Source: Owenia fusiformis (lineage: Eukaryota > Annelida > Polychaeta > Sabellida > Oweniidae). Taken from it: DNA of 64,000 nucleotides. Below, piece after piece: positions 15,001 to 30,000 of the stretch. Location of the stretch: contig CAIIXF020000001.1 in assembly GCA_903813345.2 (NCBI GenBank), positions 4,030,001 to 4,094,000 of the forward strand, given 5' to 3'. Position numbers and translations under genes: made by a program. The notes beneath the pieces are model-generated. The model searched no databases, was not told where the DNA came from, and was given only the letters and a program-made list of their open reading frames with translations. Each line of letters opens with the position of its first letter. The first letter of the stretch is position 1.

Positions 15001-18000
15001 TGACCAGGGTAGTTACACAAGTAGAGATGTTCTAATTGTGTGATGACAAAGCCAGAGTTAGTTTCTGGGGCTGAAATAAAATAAACATATACACCTACAG
15101 TACTGGGAAAAGTTATAGAATAACTCCCATATCCACTTATTATATTATTTTGAAGTTAGACAAGGCGTTTCCATGATAAAGGCATTTCCTTGAGCAGATT
15201 TCTACTTCATGTAAAATGTTACTTTATAACAATTTTATTTCTGTTGTAACAGGTTTATACCTGAAAGATCTATGTCCCTTGTGGCTCTTGTTTTCTCATT
15301 GATCACATCCATGTGTACTGCAGTATCGAAGAAAGCACCCTGTTGGATGCCACCAGCTTCCAGAATGAATAGGAAGTCAAACATCATTGGTTGATCATTC
15401 GACTGAACTCCCCATCCACCATCTAGACCTGAAACATTTTGTCGAATTGTTATGATTCAGCTTTGTCTCTGTAATTTTTAAAGAAGCATTTTTGCTTCAT
15501 CAAAAGTCAATTTAGAAAAGCATGCCATCTTCCAATGAATTTAATGCATTGAGATAACATGTACATTAAATAAAAAATTGGGGACCTCCCAGCAAGCCTA
15601 AAGGCAGTGGTTATTAAATATAATATGCCTATCCAAAATATGCAATTTTTTCAGATGTTATGTACTCAATGCATGATGTACAACATACCTGATACCTTGG
15701 CCCTGACTGCAAAGTTATATGGATTGAATCCAAACACAAGATCTCCTGACACCAGAGAAAAGGGTTTGTCAGGACTTCCCAATAAATCAGTGCTGTCTAA
15801 AAAACAATGCCTTAATCAATACTGTATTAAAACTGTCACTTTCATTGTCACATCCATTGATGTATCTTGTATGTGTTTGTCACCAAAAGAGTTTAGTTTA
15901 TAAGTAGAGTTTATAAGTACAGGAGTTACACTATCCATACTGTAGGTTACCAGTAGTGAGATCTCCCTCAATTACTCCATATTACAAGTATAAATATTAT
16001 TCCATGACTTTACCATCTTCACAGTTGACTTCCACGCTAACACTGTAGACATTATTGTCGAACACTGCTTCCACTACATTATTGACATAACTACTGTGAC
16101 CCAGGCGCACTTCAAACACTAGCAAAGCATAACTAACAAGACTGTTGTGGTCTTCTAAGATAGGATCTATTGATGCCTCACATGCTGTTGTGATGTCTAT
16201 CTCACCAGACACACTGTAAAATGGCATATTACAATCATATATTGCAACGATACCACATTTCTTTGATAGAGTTCATAGGGCATTGTGGAATGGCTTTAAA
16301 GATGTTGACAACTCAATCTTTTTTTGGCGGGATCATAATATAGACTTACTTGAAAGTTGTTGCAGACCTAGCTGGTATGACATCAACATTAAATGGTGTC
16401 CGTCCTTTTGTGAAAAACCATTGCTTGGGTGACACATCATGATGCAATTTATCATCACTATTTTCATTAGTGACATACACCTAGAAAAATTGACATGATG
16501 TCAGGGTTTGTTCTTTGACCTATTATAACTAATTTGCTCACTGACTATTGATCTGCTTGTTTTTGTGTCTTCTTCTGAATCTTATATTGTTTCTTGCTCA
16601 ACAGGAGGGGTCATTTAACTGTCAAATTTAGATTAATTTTTATCAATAAGGAAAGAGGAACTAAGGTGTCATTGTGATGTGTTTCCAATTAGAGTTGAAG
16701 CTATTTTATTTTTTTCAAGAATTCTTCATACAACTTAAATGAGTTGAAGACATTATATTTTTTCAAGAATTCTTCATTAAACTTAAATGTGGACAAAATG
16801 TGTGGTATTTTAACAAGTGCCATGCATTTCAAAAGTTTGTATATGGTTTGTAAAAGCTTTCAAACCTTGATAGTTAGCATTAAACTTCACTACAATTTGC
16901 ACACTACACCTTGATATCAAAAGGCTGATAGAATTCATCTGCTATGAGGTCCATTTCTAGTAGATTGATAAGGGTGAACTCAAGGTCCAATAATGCAGGT
17001 GCTTTGTGGAAAGGATTCAGAGGATACACAGCTTCATTTGTCATATCAAATACATCTGCAATGCAATGTTATGGTGTAAAGAGATTTAGTAAGTAATTTG
17101 ATTTGTACAGGTAGGCAACTGATTTAAGGGTTGTGTAAGTGACATTTAGAGTTAGAGATGTACAAGTTGTTTAAGTGATAAACATGTGTAAAGTAAGATA
17201 TAATGTACATCCTTTTTTAACCAAAGATTACTATACTTGTACTAGTTCATATGTTTTACCATAATGGTATGCTTGACTAGTCATAACCAATGGGACATTG
17301 CCAAGATTAGCTAGTTGGTCCATTTTGATTTAGACACACAAATTGAGAAAGTCAATGTAATGTTTAGTAACAGATGTCAAAGTTGAGTATGGAATCTTTT
17401 AATCCATGAACTAAAAGGAGAAAATAGATGAATTCGTAAAGGAACCTACAGCTGTATCTATGTTAGCATACTTACCATGTAAGCATAGAAGATCAACAGG
17501 TAGTGGATAAACATTGTTATATTCTGAGGTTTCCTCTATCCACTTCTCACTGTCTACAACTGCCAAGAGGTACACCCTGCCACAGAGTCCAACATCCAGC
17601 ATGTATGGGATGTACAACAGCTCAAATGTACTGTCCAGTATCAAAGAACTTGAACCCGTGAATACACCATCAGTGTAGACTCTTTGTAACAAACCCTTAT
17701 AGTCCATTGCATAGTCTTCATCATCTAGAACCCTATCTAATGACACATAAAACTGAAACTTGAATAGTTGTTCATCTTCTTTGCCCAGGGACATTCCCAC
17801 TGGAACGTTGACAGAGACCTGGAGGTTAAATGAATAGTGATGGCCCAGGTGGATGTCCTGCAGGGATGTTTGGTGTGGGGATGTATGGTGCAGTGATGTT
17901 ATACTGAACATGTCCACACGGATATCAGGGGCACTAGAGCTGCAGCGTAGCATGCTAGATATGTCCAACACATAAAAGTTGTTATTGGGAAACATGTCCT

Positions 18001-21000
18001 TCGTATCTATGGCAACTCCAGGGTTAAGCATAAGGATTAAATATGGCAGAGTGCATGCCCCTAGAGGCACATTTACAACCATTTCTCCATCAATCAAGAG
18101 GTCCTCTTCAATATATCCACTAAGAGCATCTTTAATGTAGTCGTCTGTTTCAACAATAGCTACCTCCGAGTCAGTCTTATAGCTTAGATATTTATCCTCA
18201 GACAGGTAAAGATTCAGTTGAATATTGGCTCTGTTGTCTATAGTTGCGATAATTGGTTCACCATATTGATTAATATGTGCACTGATATGTACTTGAATGT
18301 CAACATCACTATAAAGGAAAGGTACAAGTGGCTGCAGGGTGAACCCTGTCAACTGAAATGTGTCACCATCGCATGGTATAAATATGGGAACACTCTGTAC
18401 ATTCTTCACCAAATTTGGATCAATCACAGTCAATGACTTCAAATTCTCTAACTTGGCAATAATATTCACTTTTCCACAATACTTTTTATATTGTTCATGT
18501 TCAAAGACATTTATCATCATGTTATCTGCACCTATGTTTAGTACTACAGTATCCAACATCTCATCCAAGATACCTCGTCTTAAGATGCTACTCTGTGAGT
18601 CTGTGTATTCGTAGTAGAGCTTGGTGTCATCAATACTGAGGTGGGAGTCTAGACTCAGATAGAAGTACAGTCCAATACTCAAGTCTTTACGGTCTACTAC
18701 AGATGCTGCTGGGATTTCACCTGAATACAAAAACAGAACAGCCCTGAGGTAGGAGTCTATATTCAGACATAAGAACACTCCAAAACTAAAGTCTTATATA
18801 TGCTGTAGGATCGAGAAGGTGGTTATGTTGTGTTTTAATTCACCATTGTTATTTATCTTTGTTGAAGATACATGTATGCATTGACATGATTGAATGAAGT
18901 GTGAATTTTGTTTAATAGATTTAGAGCTGGTCTGATTCTAAAAGCACATCTATATGTCCATAACTTTGCAACAGTAAATGACTCATTTTGTATATGTGGT
19001 GCTAAACAGCATACAACACATCACTTTTTTTTAAACTGCCCTCTGCTGCAACAAGAAAGATGCACTCTCCAAGCAGGACTAAAAACCTTAGGATTTCTCA
19101 ACAGTTTCCAAAACTTAAACTCCAATGAAAACCTAATCTATTGTATTTCCATTATTTGAAGTTTGATATGTTTTGTATATTGCCAACAATGTTGAAAAAC
19201 ATTTGGGTGGCAATCAAATATAACAGTAGAAATGTAGTTAAAATGTCTTCTAAAATATCTATTTGAAATACTCTGTGTATGACAGTTACAAAACTCTAGG
19301 CAACACTAACTAGTAAAGGGACAACACCCCAACTCAGCTACATGTGAGTGAATGCTATTATATGGAATACAAAAACAGTATGAAACAATCACACCATGAA
19401 AAGCTAAAAAACTGGTTTAAACAAAGGAAGCTCAAGTAGAAAGTATACAAAAGAAATGAAAACATTGTAATTAAATATTTGAAACTGGTGTAAAGTAATG
19501 AAGGGACCTGTTAAAATGACATGGATGGGGATTGGTCAATATGAATAGAAGAAATATAAACAATGTGAAAATGGCCATGTTACAATTGTATTTTTATATA
19601 TTATATTATTATTATTCAAATTGTATATGGAATAAATGAGAAATGAAAAAAAGTCTGTTCCACTATTCACCATACTCTAAAAAGACAATTTTAACATCAT
19701 CAACAATTTTAATTTCATCTAACATGTATGTAAAAAGAACAAGTATGACAGATCACAGCAAATGGGTATACATGCACATTTGCAAGAACACATCTAGCTG
19801 TTTATTTCATTGTCAAACTAACCTCCACCAAATTTGTGAACAGACATGTCAAGTTCATAAGCAAACATTTCTAATTTTTCAATCTTTTCTTTGTAGTTCT
19901 CCTCAAGCTTGAACCCACTGAGGGACAGATCAACCTGTTGCTCCTGGCAGTGAAACATGGACTTGTCCAGTGGGTATTGAACAATGTCATTTCCGGTGAA
20001 AAGTGACAGCTCAGGGGTGTTAGGTTTCAACCTCCAGAACATGGTTGGATTAGACCAGTCTGCCATGGCATCTTGACACATTGACATAGTTGGAATCTGT
20101 AGTACACCTGTACAAAAATACACCATACACTGATTAACTGGTCTGGTGGTTTATCGTTCAGAATATACTTCCCTCCATTGTAATAAATTCTCTGAACTTT
20201 CTTATATTATATATTATATCATATTATATATAGCTTTAAAATGTACCAAATGTAAGTGATTGTTTACCTGCTAGCATTGAACTTTTCACTTTGGCTCTTG
20301 GTGCTATCATTCCCGGGTACTCATACACTTCACTGTCTTCATAAACATTTGTCTTGACATCCTCATCTTCATCCAATATATCATCTAAGGAGAAAAACTG
20401 CTCCAACTGCAAATATAGAATGAATGGAAGGTCTAATACACCAAGCAACAGCCCTAGATACTTAGTGCTATTATACATAGAACTCTCAGGATTTCATTTA
20501 TTTAGAAATGACAGGTTAAATTATCAAAATATTATAATTACAAATGAAACAACTACATGTATACAGAGCCAGTGGCTCAATATTACAAAACATGTACCTT
20601 GTAAAGCCAAGAATCTGCAGAGATTGTTGAGTATCCGAGATTCTGTACTTCAGCCGTAAATTGGACTTCATTCTCAGACAGTGGCCACCAGGATTCTGGC
20701 CATTGTACATTCTGAATGTCCACTAACGTAAGCTGGTCATCTTCAATAACATTAAATCATGCAAATATTAATTTAGCAGAATAACCTAGATGATCACTGA
20801 TAATATAACTTAATGAATCATTTGAAGTGGAATACAGGATATATTCTGCTTAAGAAATTCTGTATTTGAACGAGACGAAAACATTTTTATCGTGTGATCC
20901 TCTGTATTGCTACTGAGAATGTCCCCTCCGTACCAATATTTTCTGTATTGCGACGGAGATGATCAATGGGGAAAAATCTCAGTAGCAATACAGATTGGTA

Positions 21001-24000
21001 CAGCACAAGAACTGACCAATCAGAAGGCTTTATTTTACAGATCATACGATAAAAGAAAATATTTGTCAATTATATGGTGCCAGAAGTGATTATTGTTACC
21101 TGCACAAATAATATTTATATGGTGTCTGAAGTGATTATTCATTTCATTCATATCGTCAACTGTATCAGGTAGAAACATCACTTTTACTTCCATCAACCTA
21201 CATAATAAAATGTAAGAACATTAATATGAAACACTAATACTGTTATGTGTGTTGAAAAGGTCAAGTCACAAATTATGATCATATGCTATGAAATGAGGAT
21301 TTTTGTCAAAAAACTAATTAGTAACGAAGTAGTTTAGCTGTCATGTATTAGGTTCCATTTACATATGTTTGATGAAATATTCATGAATTTGTATCAGCCT
21401 GTTTTAAAGGTAACACCTACCAAGATTTTCCACAGAAGCTCTGTATTCCTGGTATATCAATGGGTGGTATATTCTCCAGATTCAGTGGACTAACATGTGC
21501 CTGACCAGGCTCAGAGATAGGTGCAGTCAAGTTAGCAATGAAACCATCCACCCCATTGGAGTCATACCTTATCTCAACACCTAAAATTAACAATAGTGTA
21601 TTAAACCCAGGTCTATATTAACTCTGAAGCACAGAGGCTTCTAGTAACTATTACAGTGGAGATGAAGGTCTCTAAAGAACCAATGTCTAATGCTACATTT
21701 ACTTCACTCACTCGTGTTGACGTGACAAGTTGATGAAAATAATATAACTTAAAGTGAACTGATATTCTATATTTGTTCCATGACTCAAAGGTCATAGTGA
21801 TCTAAAATAGGTGAGCATCTACAGTAGTAGATCACTATGATAACCACATCTGTAACTTTTGATTCCTACATATAATATGTTATATGTAAATCCAGTGCTC
21901 TCAAAGCACTCTACAAAAAACAGAGACCATAACAAAATGTCACCACTTTTTGGTGGTGACATAACAATCCCGAAATTGTACCAAAAATGTTCACCCTAGA
22001 TGGGTTTTAGTGTACTACATAATCATTCATCACAATAATCTTTTCTGAAGTAACCTATACCACCCACCTTCATCCTGTCCTGTACCATCATATAGTGTTA
22101 CACTTAGATATATGTTCTGCAGTGTATCATTGAATGCACTAGGCTGTAGACCTGGCCCTACAGTAACCAGATCAACAGCCAATTCAAACTCTAACTGGGA
22201 ACCTGACGTAGCAACGGCGGAAGCCTCAAAGTCTCTCATAACCAGATCAAACCCATCTACAGTTAAAGAATAAAGGATTTATTTCTAAAATATTTCAATA
22301 GATAATTGAAATATGAGGTGAATGGTTACATTAATATAATCAACAAAGTACTGTAGGATTATAAAACCTGTTCTGTAGGAACATTACTTTTCAAAAAAGA
22401 TTGTGGCTACATGAGAGGAGATTCTTCACCAGATGTAGCCACCAGATAAATAAAAAACAGTTTTATCCTTATATGGACTTAACTAGCCTGAGACCAAGAT
22501 GTTAGCATTAAAACACTACCCTATGAATATCTTAGATGATAAAGCTCTCATTTAAAAACATATTGTTAAGGGTAAGAATTAGTCACCTGGACAGTTGGCG
22601 ACGGTTATTTGTACATGCTTGATGTTGTTTGCTTCATCCGTCTCCCACCACTCCCCATAAGGATCAAGGTATATACCCAAATACACCTAAAACACATACA
22701 GAACTACAGACAGATGAATAGTAAAAAATGCATAGCCTAAAAACAAAATTTTTCATGGCACATATCCGGATGGAGGTTAAGCTTTGCCTCAACTATTAAA
22801 ATTTGCCTCTCTGAAGATCTTCGCTAGCCTCTTTAATTTTCTCACCTGCTGCCCACAGAATTTCATCAATGGGTCTTTGGGTAATTGAAAGCTGACTTGA
22901 GTAAATTGATACACCTGGCCATCAATGAAATCTTTTTGTTGCATTTCCTCAAGATCTGTCTCAGTGAAATTGTACCCAATGTCGATATCATTTCTGTCGA
23001 TGGTGGCATCCTCTAGAAACATGGCCAGTAAATGCATTATAAGAACTGATACAGCCAGGCAGAAAAAATTGATGTCCATTGACAAGTTTAACATATTGGA
23101 AATACATGATTTGACAATTGAAAGTAATAATAATTTTGTGGTTGAAAGAATTCTACATGTTATATATGATGGACCAAGAAACTGACAAATGGAGGGAACA
23201 ATGTTGTTGTCTATTTTACCAACAAATGAAAAACATTTTGCCCCAAAGTTTACCAATGTGATCTTGTTTATAGGTGTTACTGACCAGAGAGGTACATCTT
23301 GGCCCCTATAAGTGGCCCCTCAGCAGGGATGTCTGGAACTGTGTGCGGTATGGTGACACCTACATTAAACAACAGGTAGAGGATAGTATCCCGATTCATT
23401 TCAATTTGGATATCTTCTAGCTGACCATCTAGTGAGAAGTCTGACACAAAGAAGTCAATTGCGGCTGAAACATTGAATAGGTTCATGTCAAATGACAACT
23501 GCAAATGCAACCTGAATATAATTGCTGTATTGGAAAGGTCAGAAAAGCAAATACAGTGAGCAAAACTGCTTCACTACACTTTTTGATATCTGAAATATCA
23601 CAAACATGGATCAAACCAATACATAAAATACAGGGTTGACAGAACTCTTATTCACTATGCCCACCCTGTATTTTAAAACATAATATTCAAGTAATTTCGT
23701 TTGCTCATACAAAATTCTGGCAGGTAAAACTGTTATCATATCTGTCCTAGTTGGGAAAATAATCAATCAAACAAATACATATATTCCAGTATACATACCT
23801 GGATTGCAGTTTAACTCAAATGGCTGAATCCTGATGTCATTTTCAGTGATTCCCCAATTCCCATTGGCCACTTCTTCACTGTCTCCAGGCTCAAGGATCA
23901 GTCCAATATACATCACCTGACTGCATGTGTAGATGTTGTCAAAGCTGAACACTCCAGCCATTCTCAAATGCTGGGAATTTCCTACAAGAAATCCTTGTTC

Positions 24001-27000
24001 ATATACTCCTGATACCAGTAAGTATAATTTAACCTATTATTATTTTGTGAAAAATACCCGGTACGAGAAATTTTGGATAATGGAGTGCCTTATATTTGGC
24101 ATCATGGTGTTAAATCCTGGAATATTGTCTCACCTGGTTGCAATGTAAAGTCAGTCTGTAATCCAGCCAGAGGTTCAAATAGAGTAAATGTATCACCATC
24201 TCCTTCCATGTTCACAACCCAACCAGCATCTATTCTACCAGGGTTCATCATATCTACTTCATTGAATTCACTGTCATACAGCTTAAATCAGAAGACAAAC
24301 TAGAAAATGCCAGTGGTGGGGGAAATGACTGACAGAAGGACAGGTAGACACATGGGCCAGAAAGGAACTACACTGTACATAGGCTCATCATATGAGCCAA
24401 ATGGATGACGAAGGATTGGAGAGATTTTTTAAAAATAAGAATGTCCTGGATTTCTTTTTTAATAAAATGAATTCTGAATTATAAAACTAAGACTCACTTT
24501 CAATAAAAAGTTGAAATGAACAGGAAAAGATACTGTAGGTGAAGTAGCTGCAGTTGGACAATTAGCGCTGAATGGACATCTTACATCAACATTTATCTCC
24601 ATTCTGAAGAGCTCCTCTTGCCAGGGTTTGGTTGTTGACAGATGGTACTGGAAGTTTGAGGTGTAGAACATATCTGGAAGAAAATACACTATATATCGAA
24701 TTGAAAGTAATATTCACATACACATTAAGTCAGGGTTCATACAATCTTTTAGAATGATATTCTCTAAAGCAGCAGTCTGGATGACAATTCAGGCGACACA
24801 TTGTCAAGTTGGATATTTGGTCTAAAACAAGGGGTTTTACTGCATCAGTGTTAGAGGAGACAGTGAATATACTGTACTGATTATATATAGTGATACTAAC
24901 CTCCTGTGCAAACTATAGTGAGAGGAGCAGCCTGCCAGTTATTCCCCTCATCTATCTCCTTAACAGCAGTGCCAGAGTCTAGTACAACTATGACATACAC
25001 TTCACCACAGAACATCTTATCAGTGCTCTCTGGTATAACTAGACTAGTGTAATCATCATAGCTGAAAGAAACACAAGACTGTGGACACCACATGTGCAAT
25101 ATACACAGCATTCACATTAACATTTTATAAGAAGTGGGATTTGACTGAAATTGGACTGAATGTATCTTAGATATTGAGAATTCAAAATTGGATTTTAAGT
25201 GTTGGTAAACTCACTATTTGGTGCTAAGTAACTATGGATCAAATTCTATGCAGTTTATTTAGGGATGGTGCAAAAAGGTCATATTACTCCTCAATGGGAA
25301 TCGAACCCCCAACCTCCCAACTACATGTCAGAATGGGCTTACAATTTGAGCTATAGAGCAACCTGCCCACATCAACATTGCATATGTATGACTTACATGC
25401 CAAGAATCATCAGATATCCTGTTGTCAATGTCAAGCACACTTAAAAACATAAATGCATTTTGGATAACCATGTACTGTATTATCATACCTGCTGAGGTCT
25501 AAGATAGTGGACTCTGAAGGGGCCATGATGAAAGGTTTGTTGCTTGGCACTGTGTACTCAAGTGGACTGTCCACCAAAGCCTGGAACTCATCATCAAGTG
25601 ACAGCCAGAAGGAATACTTAAAATATTCTGGAATCAGAAGAAATTATATGCTGAATTTATGGTATGAGTAAACTAAAGTATTATATGAAATAAATATAAT
25701 TTATAATGAAATTGGTGCATTTTGATTTTCTTCCCTCAGTAGCTTACGAGTCTTCCATTACAAGAGCTAGACTTTGTTGACCATATGCAATCAGACAATA
25801 ACATCAGAATTTTTTTGGCTTATAACTACATGTAGCTTACGTTTATTGCACATTCCGAAATTCCTACTAAAATGCAATGAAAAATACTTAAACATTAAGA
25901 TGTTCCGATCTTAACATCACAAACTTAATTGAAACAAGCAGACACTAGCATGTGGCTTGCCATTAAGTACTTGTAAGCCAAGTCCACTAAAACAGGTGTT
26001 ACAATACACACATGTCCAATACACATATACCAAATGAAAACCTGGTAACACCAGTAAAATCCTACCTTATATAATATCCCCTGTTAACTTCCTAAAATCT
26101 AAAATTCTAGATTTTACATATTGACATGGTTTGACTTACCTAGTTCCTCATCACTGTCATGTGTAAGCTGAGCAGCCAAAGAGAACATGACAGTCTCACC
26201 TAAGTCAACTGGACCTTCCATAGAAAATGACTCTACATACAAATCAGTGGCATCTGAAACAGAAGTTGGGACCTCTCATTACTTGTCAGAGATTACAGTA
26301 GGTAGCTATAGATCTAAACACCTCTCGAATCTGAACACCTCCCAATGTGAACAATTTTTGGTCCAATTTTCTATTTTCCCTCGACTACCATGCTAATACC
26401 TCCAAATGTGCCAGTCTTGGCCAGTCCCATTGGGATTCAGTTTACAGAGGTTTTACTGTATGTTCAAGATCAGAGAAATAGTCAAGATTTGGAACACAGT
26501 TACACCTCAAATAAAGATGGTAATAATTTATATTCGGTTGAAATATTTACTGTTCTATTACTAGTTTGTGTAGATGACTGGGAAATTGATCATTACAGAC
26601 ATGAAACGGCCATGATTTGTATTTGGGTCACTCACCTTGACATAAAAGATTCAATCCAGTGGGATAGTAGTTATTCTCTGTGTACTCTTCTGTGGTAAGA
26701 TGGTGGCTCCCAGGCAGCACACCCACTATCATATAAGAATAGGCCATGCAGTCAGTAGGGTTCACAGTCAGATCAAATGTCAGTCCTAACATCTCAAGAG
26801 TCTCATCAGGCTTTAATCCACGCTGGGCCTGGAGTGCTCCATCTGAAAACATTGAAGGAGATGACTAATTATAGCTGATTAAAAGATGTTTTCAGACCCC
26901 CAATTTTGGCCAGCACTAAACTGTACAAGCTCTTGGTAGATCTTAACGAGTTGAACTATTTAACATTGTTTGACATGTATTTTTACAAAAAGTCCCAAAA

Positions 27001-30000
27001 ATTTTATATATCATATGCCATTGTTGCTTTGGCAACCTTACACAGACATGACACCGCAAATCTACATTGGGTGCCATAAAAGAGCAACAGTGAGGTCTCA
27101 AGGTATGGTATAACATAAAAGGTAAAATGACAGTACCTTTTGGGACTCGAACATTGACAGTTAGTACTTTATCTGAGACATCAAACTGATTATCTCTAGA
27201 CAGTGCCAAGACATAGTAGATAGCGCTACAGTTGATACAAGGAGCAATGGCCTGTGTCCCTGAATTCACAATAGATAGATCTAAGGTCAAGGTCACAGGG
27301 GTATTCTGCCATATGAACTCTGGTTGTTGTAGGCTAGCTGAGCGCAGGGCAATCATATCTGGAATATAATAGAAAATACATTAGCCTAGCCAGATGTGGA
27401 GCATCTACATTTTTTCAAGGACATGAAAAATGATATATTGGTGTGGAGAGTTATGTTTAACAAGTAATTATATTATGTTTGGATTAGACAAGTTTTACTT
27501 TTGATTATAGGTGAGTGCAAAAGTGGAACTGTCTATGATCAGTTAATAAGGATACCAGTTCTTTAACTCAAATATAGGAAGAACTGCTCTACCTTGATCA
27601 GAAATTAATAAGCGTCAAGTACAACCATATAACTTAGGATAGAATACAATGTATATTGTGACATACCTTTATTACAATTCACATACACTGGAACATTGGC
27701 TATATTATTGCTCTTCCAAGTCTCTTTGATCTGATTCCTTGTATCTACATAAAAGATAATGTTCTGATTTCCACAATGTCCTGCTGGAACGATGATACCT
27801 GAAATATATAGTCATGTAGATAAAATGCTCACTTACAGTTATTGTTAATATTATAATGACATACATTTTATATGTATAAGTGATCTAGCAAAGCTCCCTA
27901 GTCATATATATTAATATGAAATGTATTAAGATTATTTATGAATAATAATCTAAATTCTTTTTGATTTGGTCAAAATATCTGAAAATAACATCCATCTGGC
28001 AGGATGCAAACAGACTGAGTTTTATGACAATTGATTTTTGAATTTTCAAGAAGGCAGCTCCTCTTATGCTGAGAACACAGAGTGCATCATATATTACCTG
28101 TTAAATCTTGAAAGGTCTTAATCTGGCCATCTTTCCACTGTGTGTTGACCAGGCGACTTAGACCTCTTGTCATACCATCATACAGTGGTGTATCCCCATT
28201 ATCCAGCTTATCATCCTCAGATACATACACATCGACTTGCATTCTGAAATAAACAAGGTACACATCAACTTGAGCAATATTGCACCTAAACATTCAGTGA
28301 GTATACATTGCAGTGAATTGACATGAACATTCACGGTAATTTCTTTTGATATGCATAATGCACCTTTTGAAAACCTCTTTTGATTTTCATAATTTTTTGT
28401 TATATTTTGGTGATCATTTTTAACAAGGGTGCTGTAATGAGACAATAAACACAGAGTTGTAAGAGAGCATAAACAGAAACAGTTTCTACTTGATCAGTCA
28501 TTTATTGAATTCAGAACGAGGCTATAACATCACATCACATTTAAAGGGATGCTATTACTTTAGTCTTACATCGTTATATGACAGGTGCTTGAAAAAATAG
28601 GTCACATAACAAAAAAAGGTCAAATGCAAATTACTATCTGCTGTTACCTTGAGGCAGGATAGTATCCTTCCCATAACTGGAGTGGCAAGCCATCAAGCCT
28701 CACTTTGGCCTCATACTTCACAATGGAACCAGGATAGAGTATGCTGCCATTAAACAGCCCGAAGCTTTCAACAGCAAGATCTCTCTCTATGCCTACAATA
28801 TGAAAGGAAGACCATACAGCACATTATATACTATACATGTTTGGTAAATTAATAAGCCTCCTTGCTTGCTCTTCATGCACTTAAACTTTCATAATGTCTC
28901 TCACAACTTGGTTATATGTTCAATGTTTAATGGCTTTGAATAATCTTAGGACTGCCCCTCAGTATATTCACTAGCCATTCAAAGATTGAATAAAGGCAGG
29001 TGTTCATGTGTATTTGGCCCTGATCTGATTTGTATAGTGCTCAACCAGTGCCAGTAACACGTATATACATGTAGAAAGAAGACCATATTTCCCAGGGGAC
29101 AATTATCTCTTTTGCACTGTCTCTTTCTTTGATATTTATCCATTTCCTAACCCCTATACTGACAGAATTCTAATAAACTAATTCACAGATCATTATTTAT
29201 TCTCTTACTTTTGACACATGGGTAGGAAACAGACATCTTTGAGTTCTCTGGGATCCCGTCAACCTGTCCAGTTAGGCTAGCACCAAAGTCCAAGGACAAC
29301 ATCAGTGTATTGAAGCCGGATATGTCACATCTGCCATTTGGAACCTGAAGGAAAAACCTATTACTCTTATTGGTTACCACACAATTCTCTGAAAAGAACT
29401 GATAATTTCTAGTTCTGGGGTTCAACCAATGAAAAGCATCAAAGAATGAGTGGCACAAATGTGTTCAGGTCTCTAGAAATTATCACAAGTTATTAGCTCT
29501 AGAAGACGGAGAAATCATTGTCCTGGATTCTCAATGACAAAAAATGTTGCCGAAAACAATATGCTACCACATCTTAATAAAATAAGAATAAAGTCCCCAA
29601 ACCTTGAGGTTTCCAGAAAGATGGAACTTCTTAGTATGGCCTTGGAAATTAAAGCCAACATCAACTCCTGGTGATACTGTCATCTTAAAATCATTTTCAT
29701 CCTTCCCGGTTGTCTCGTCAGCAATTTCAGTTTGATTCATAGAGTCGTCACCAACTCCTGAACCTGAAACTAAACCTGACCCTGAGCCCGACACATCAGA
29801 ATCCATATTCTCGCCAGATTCTCCTGAACTTGTTTTCTCATTTGGAGTGATGACTTGACGTGAGGATTTTGACAATATATCCACAAATCTAGTAAAAACA
29901 AAACATCAAAATCCTAGGTTCACATAATTATTCTTCTGTTCATAGATATTTTTCATTTAGCTTCTAGATAACAGACTAATAACGTCAACAACCTATTTCA

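Noticed and set aside
23465-23511. Longer form of exon 23285..23464 using the AG at 23512
   Set aside because: It would start in phase 2 after a phase-1 exon. The AG at 23465-23466 restores the frame.
25285-25375. Functional tRNA gene
   Set aside because: The B box is good but the acceptor stem does not pair and no clear cloverleaf can be drawn.
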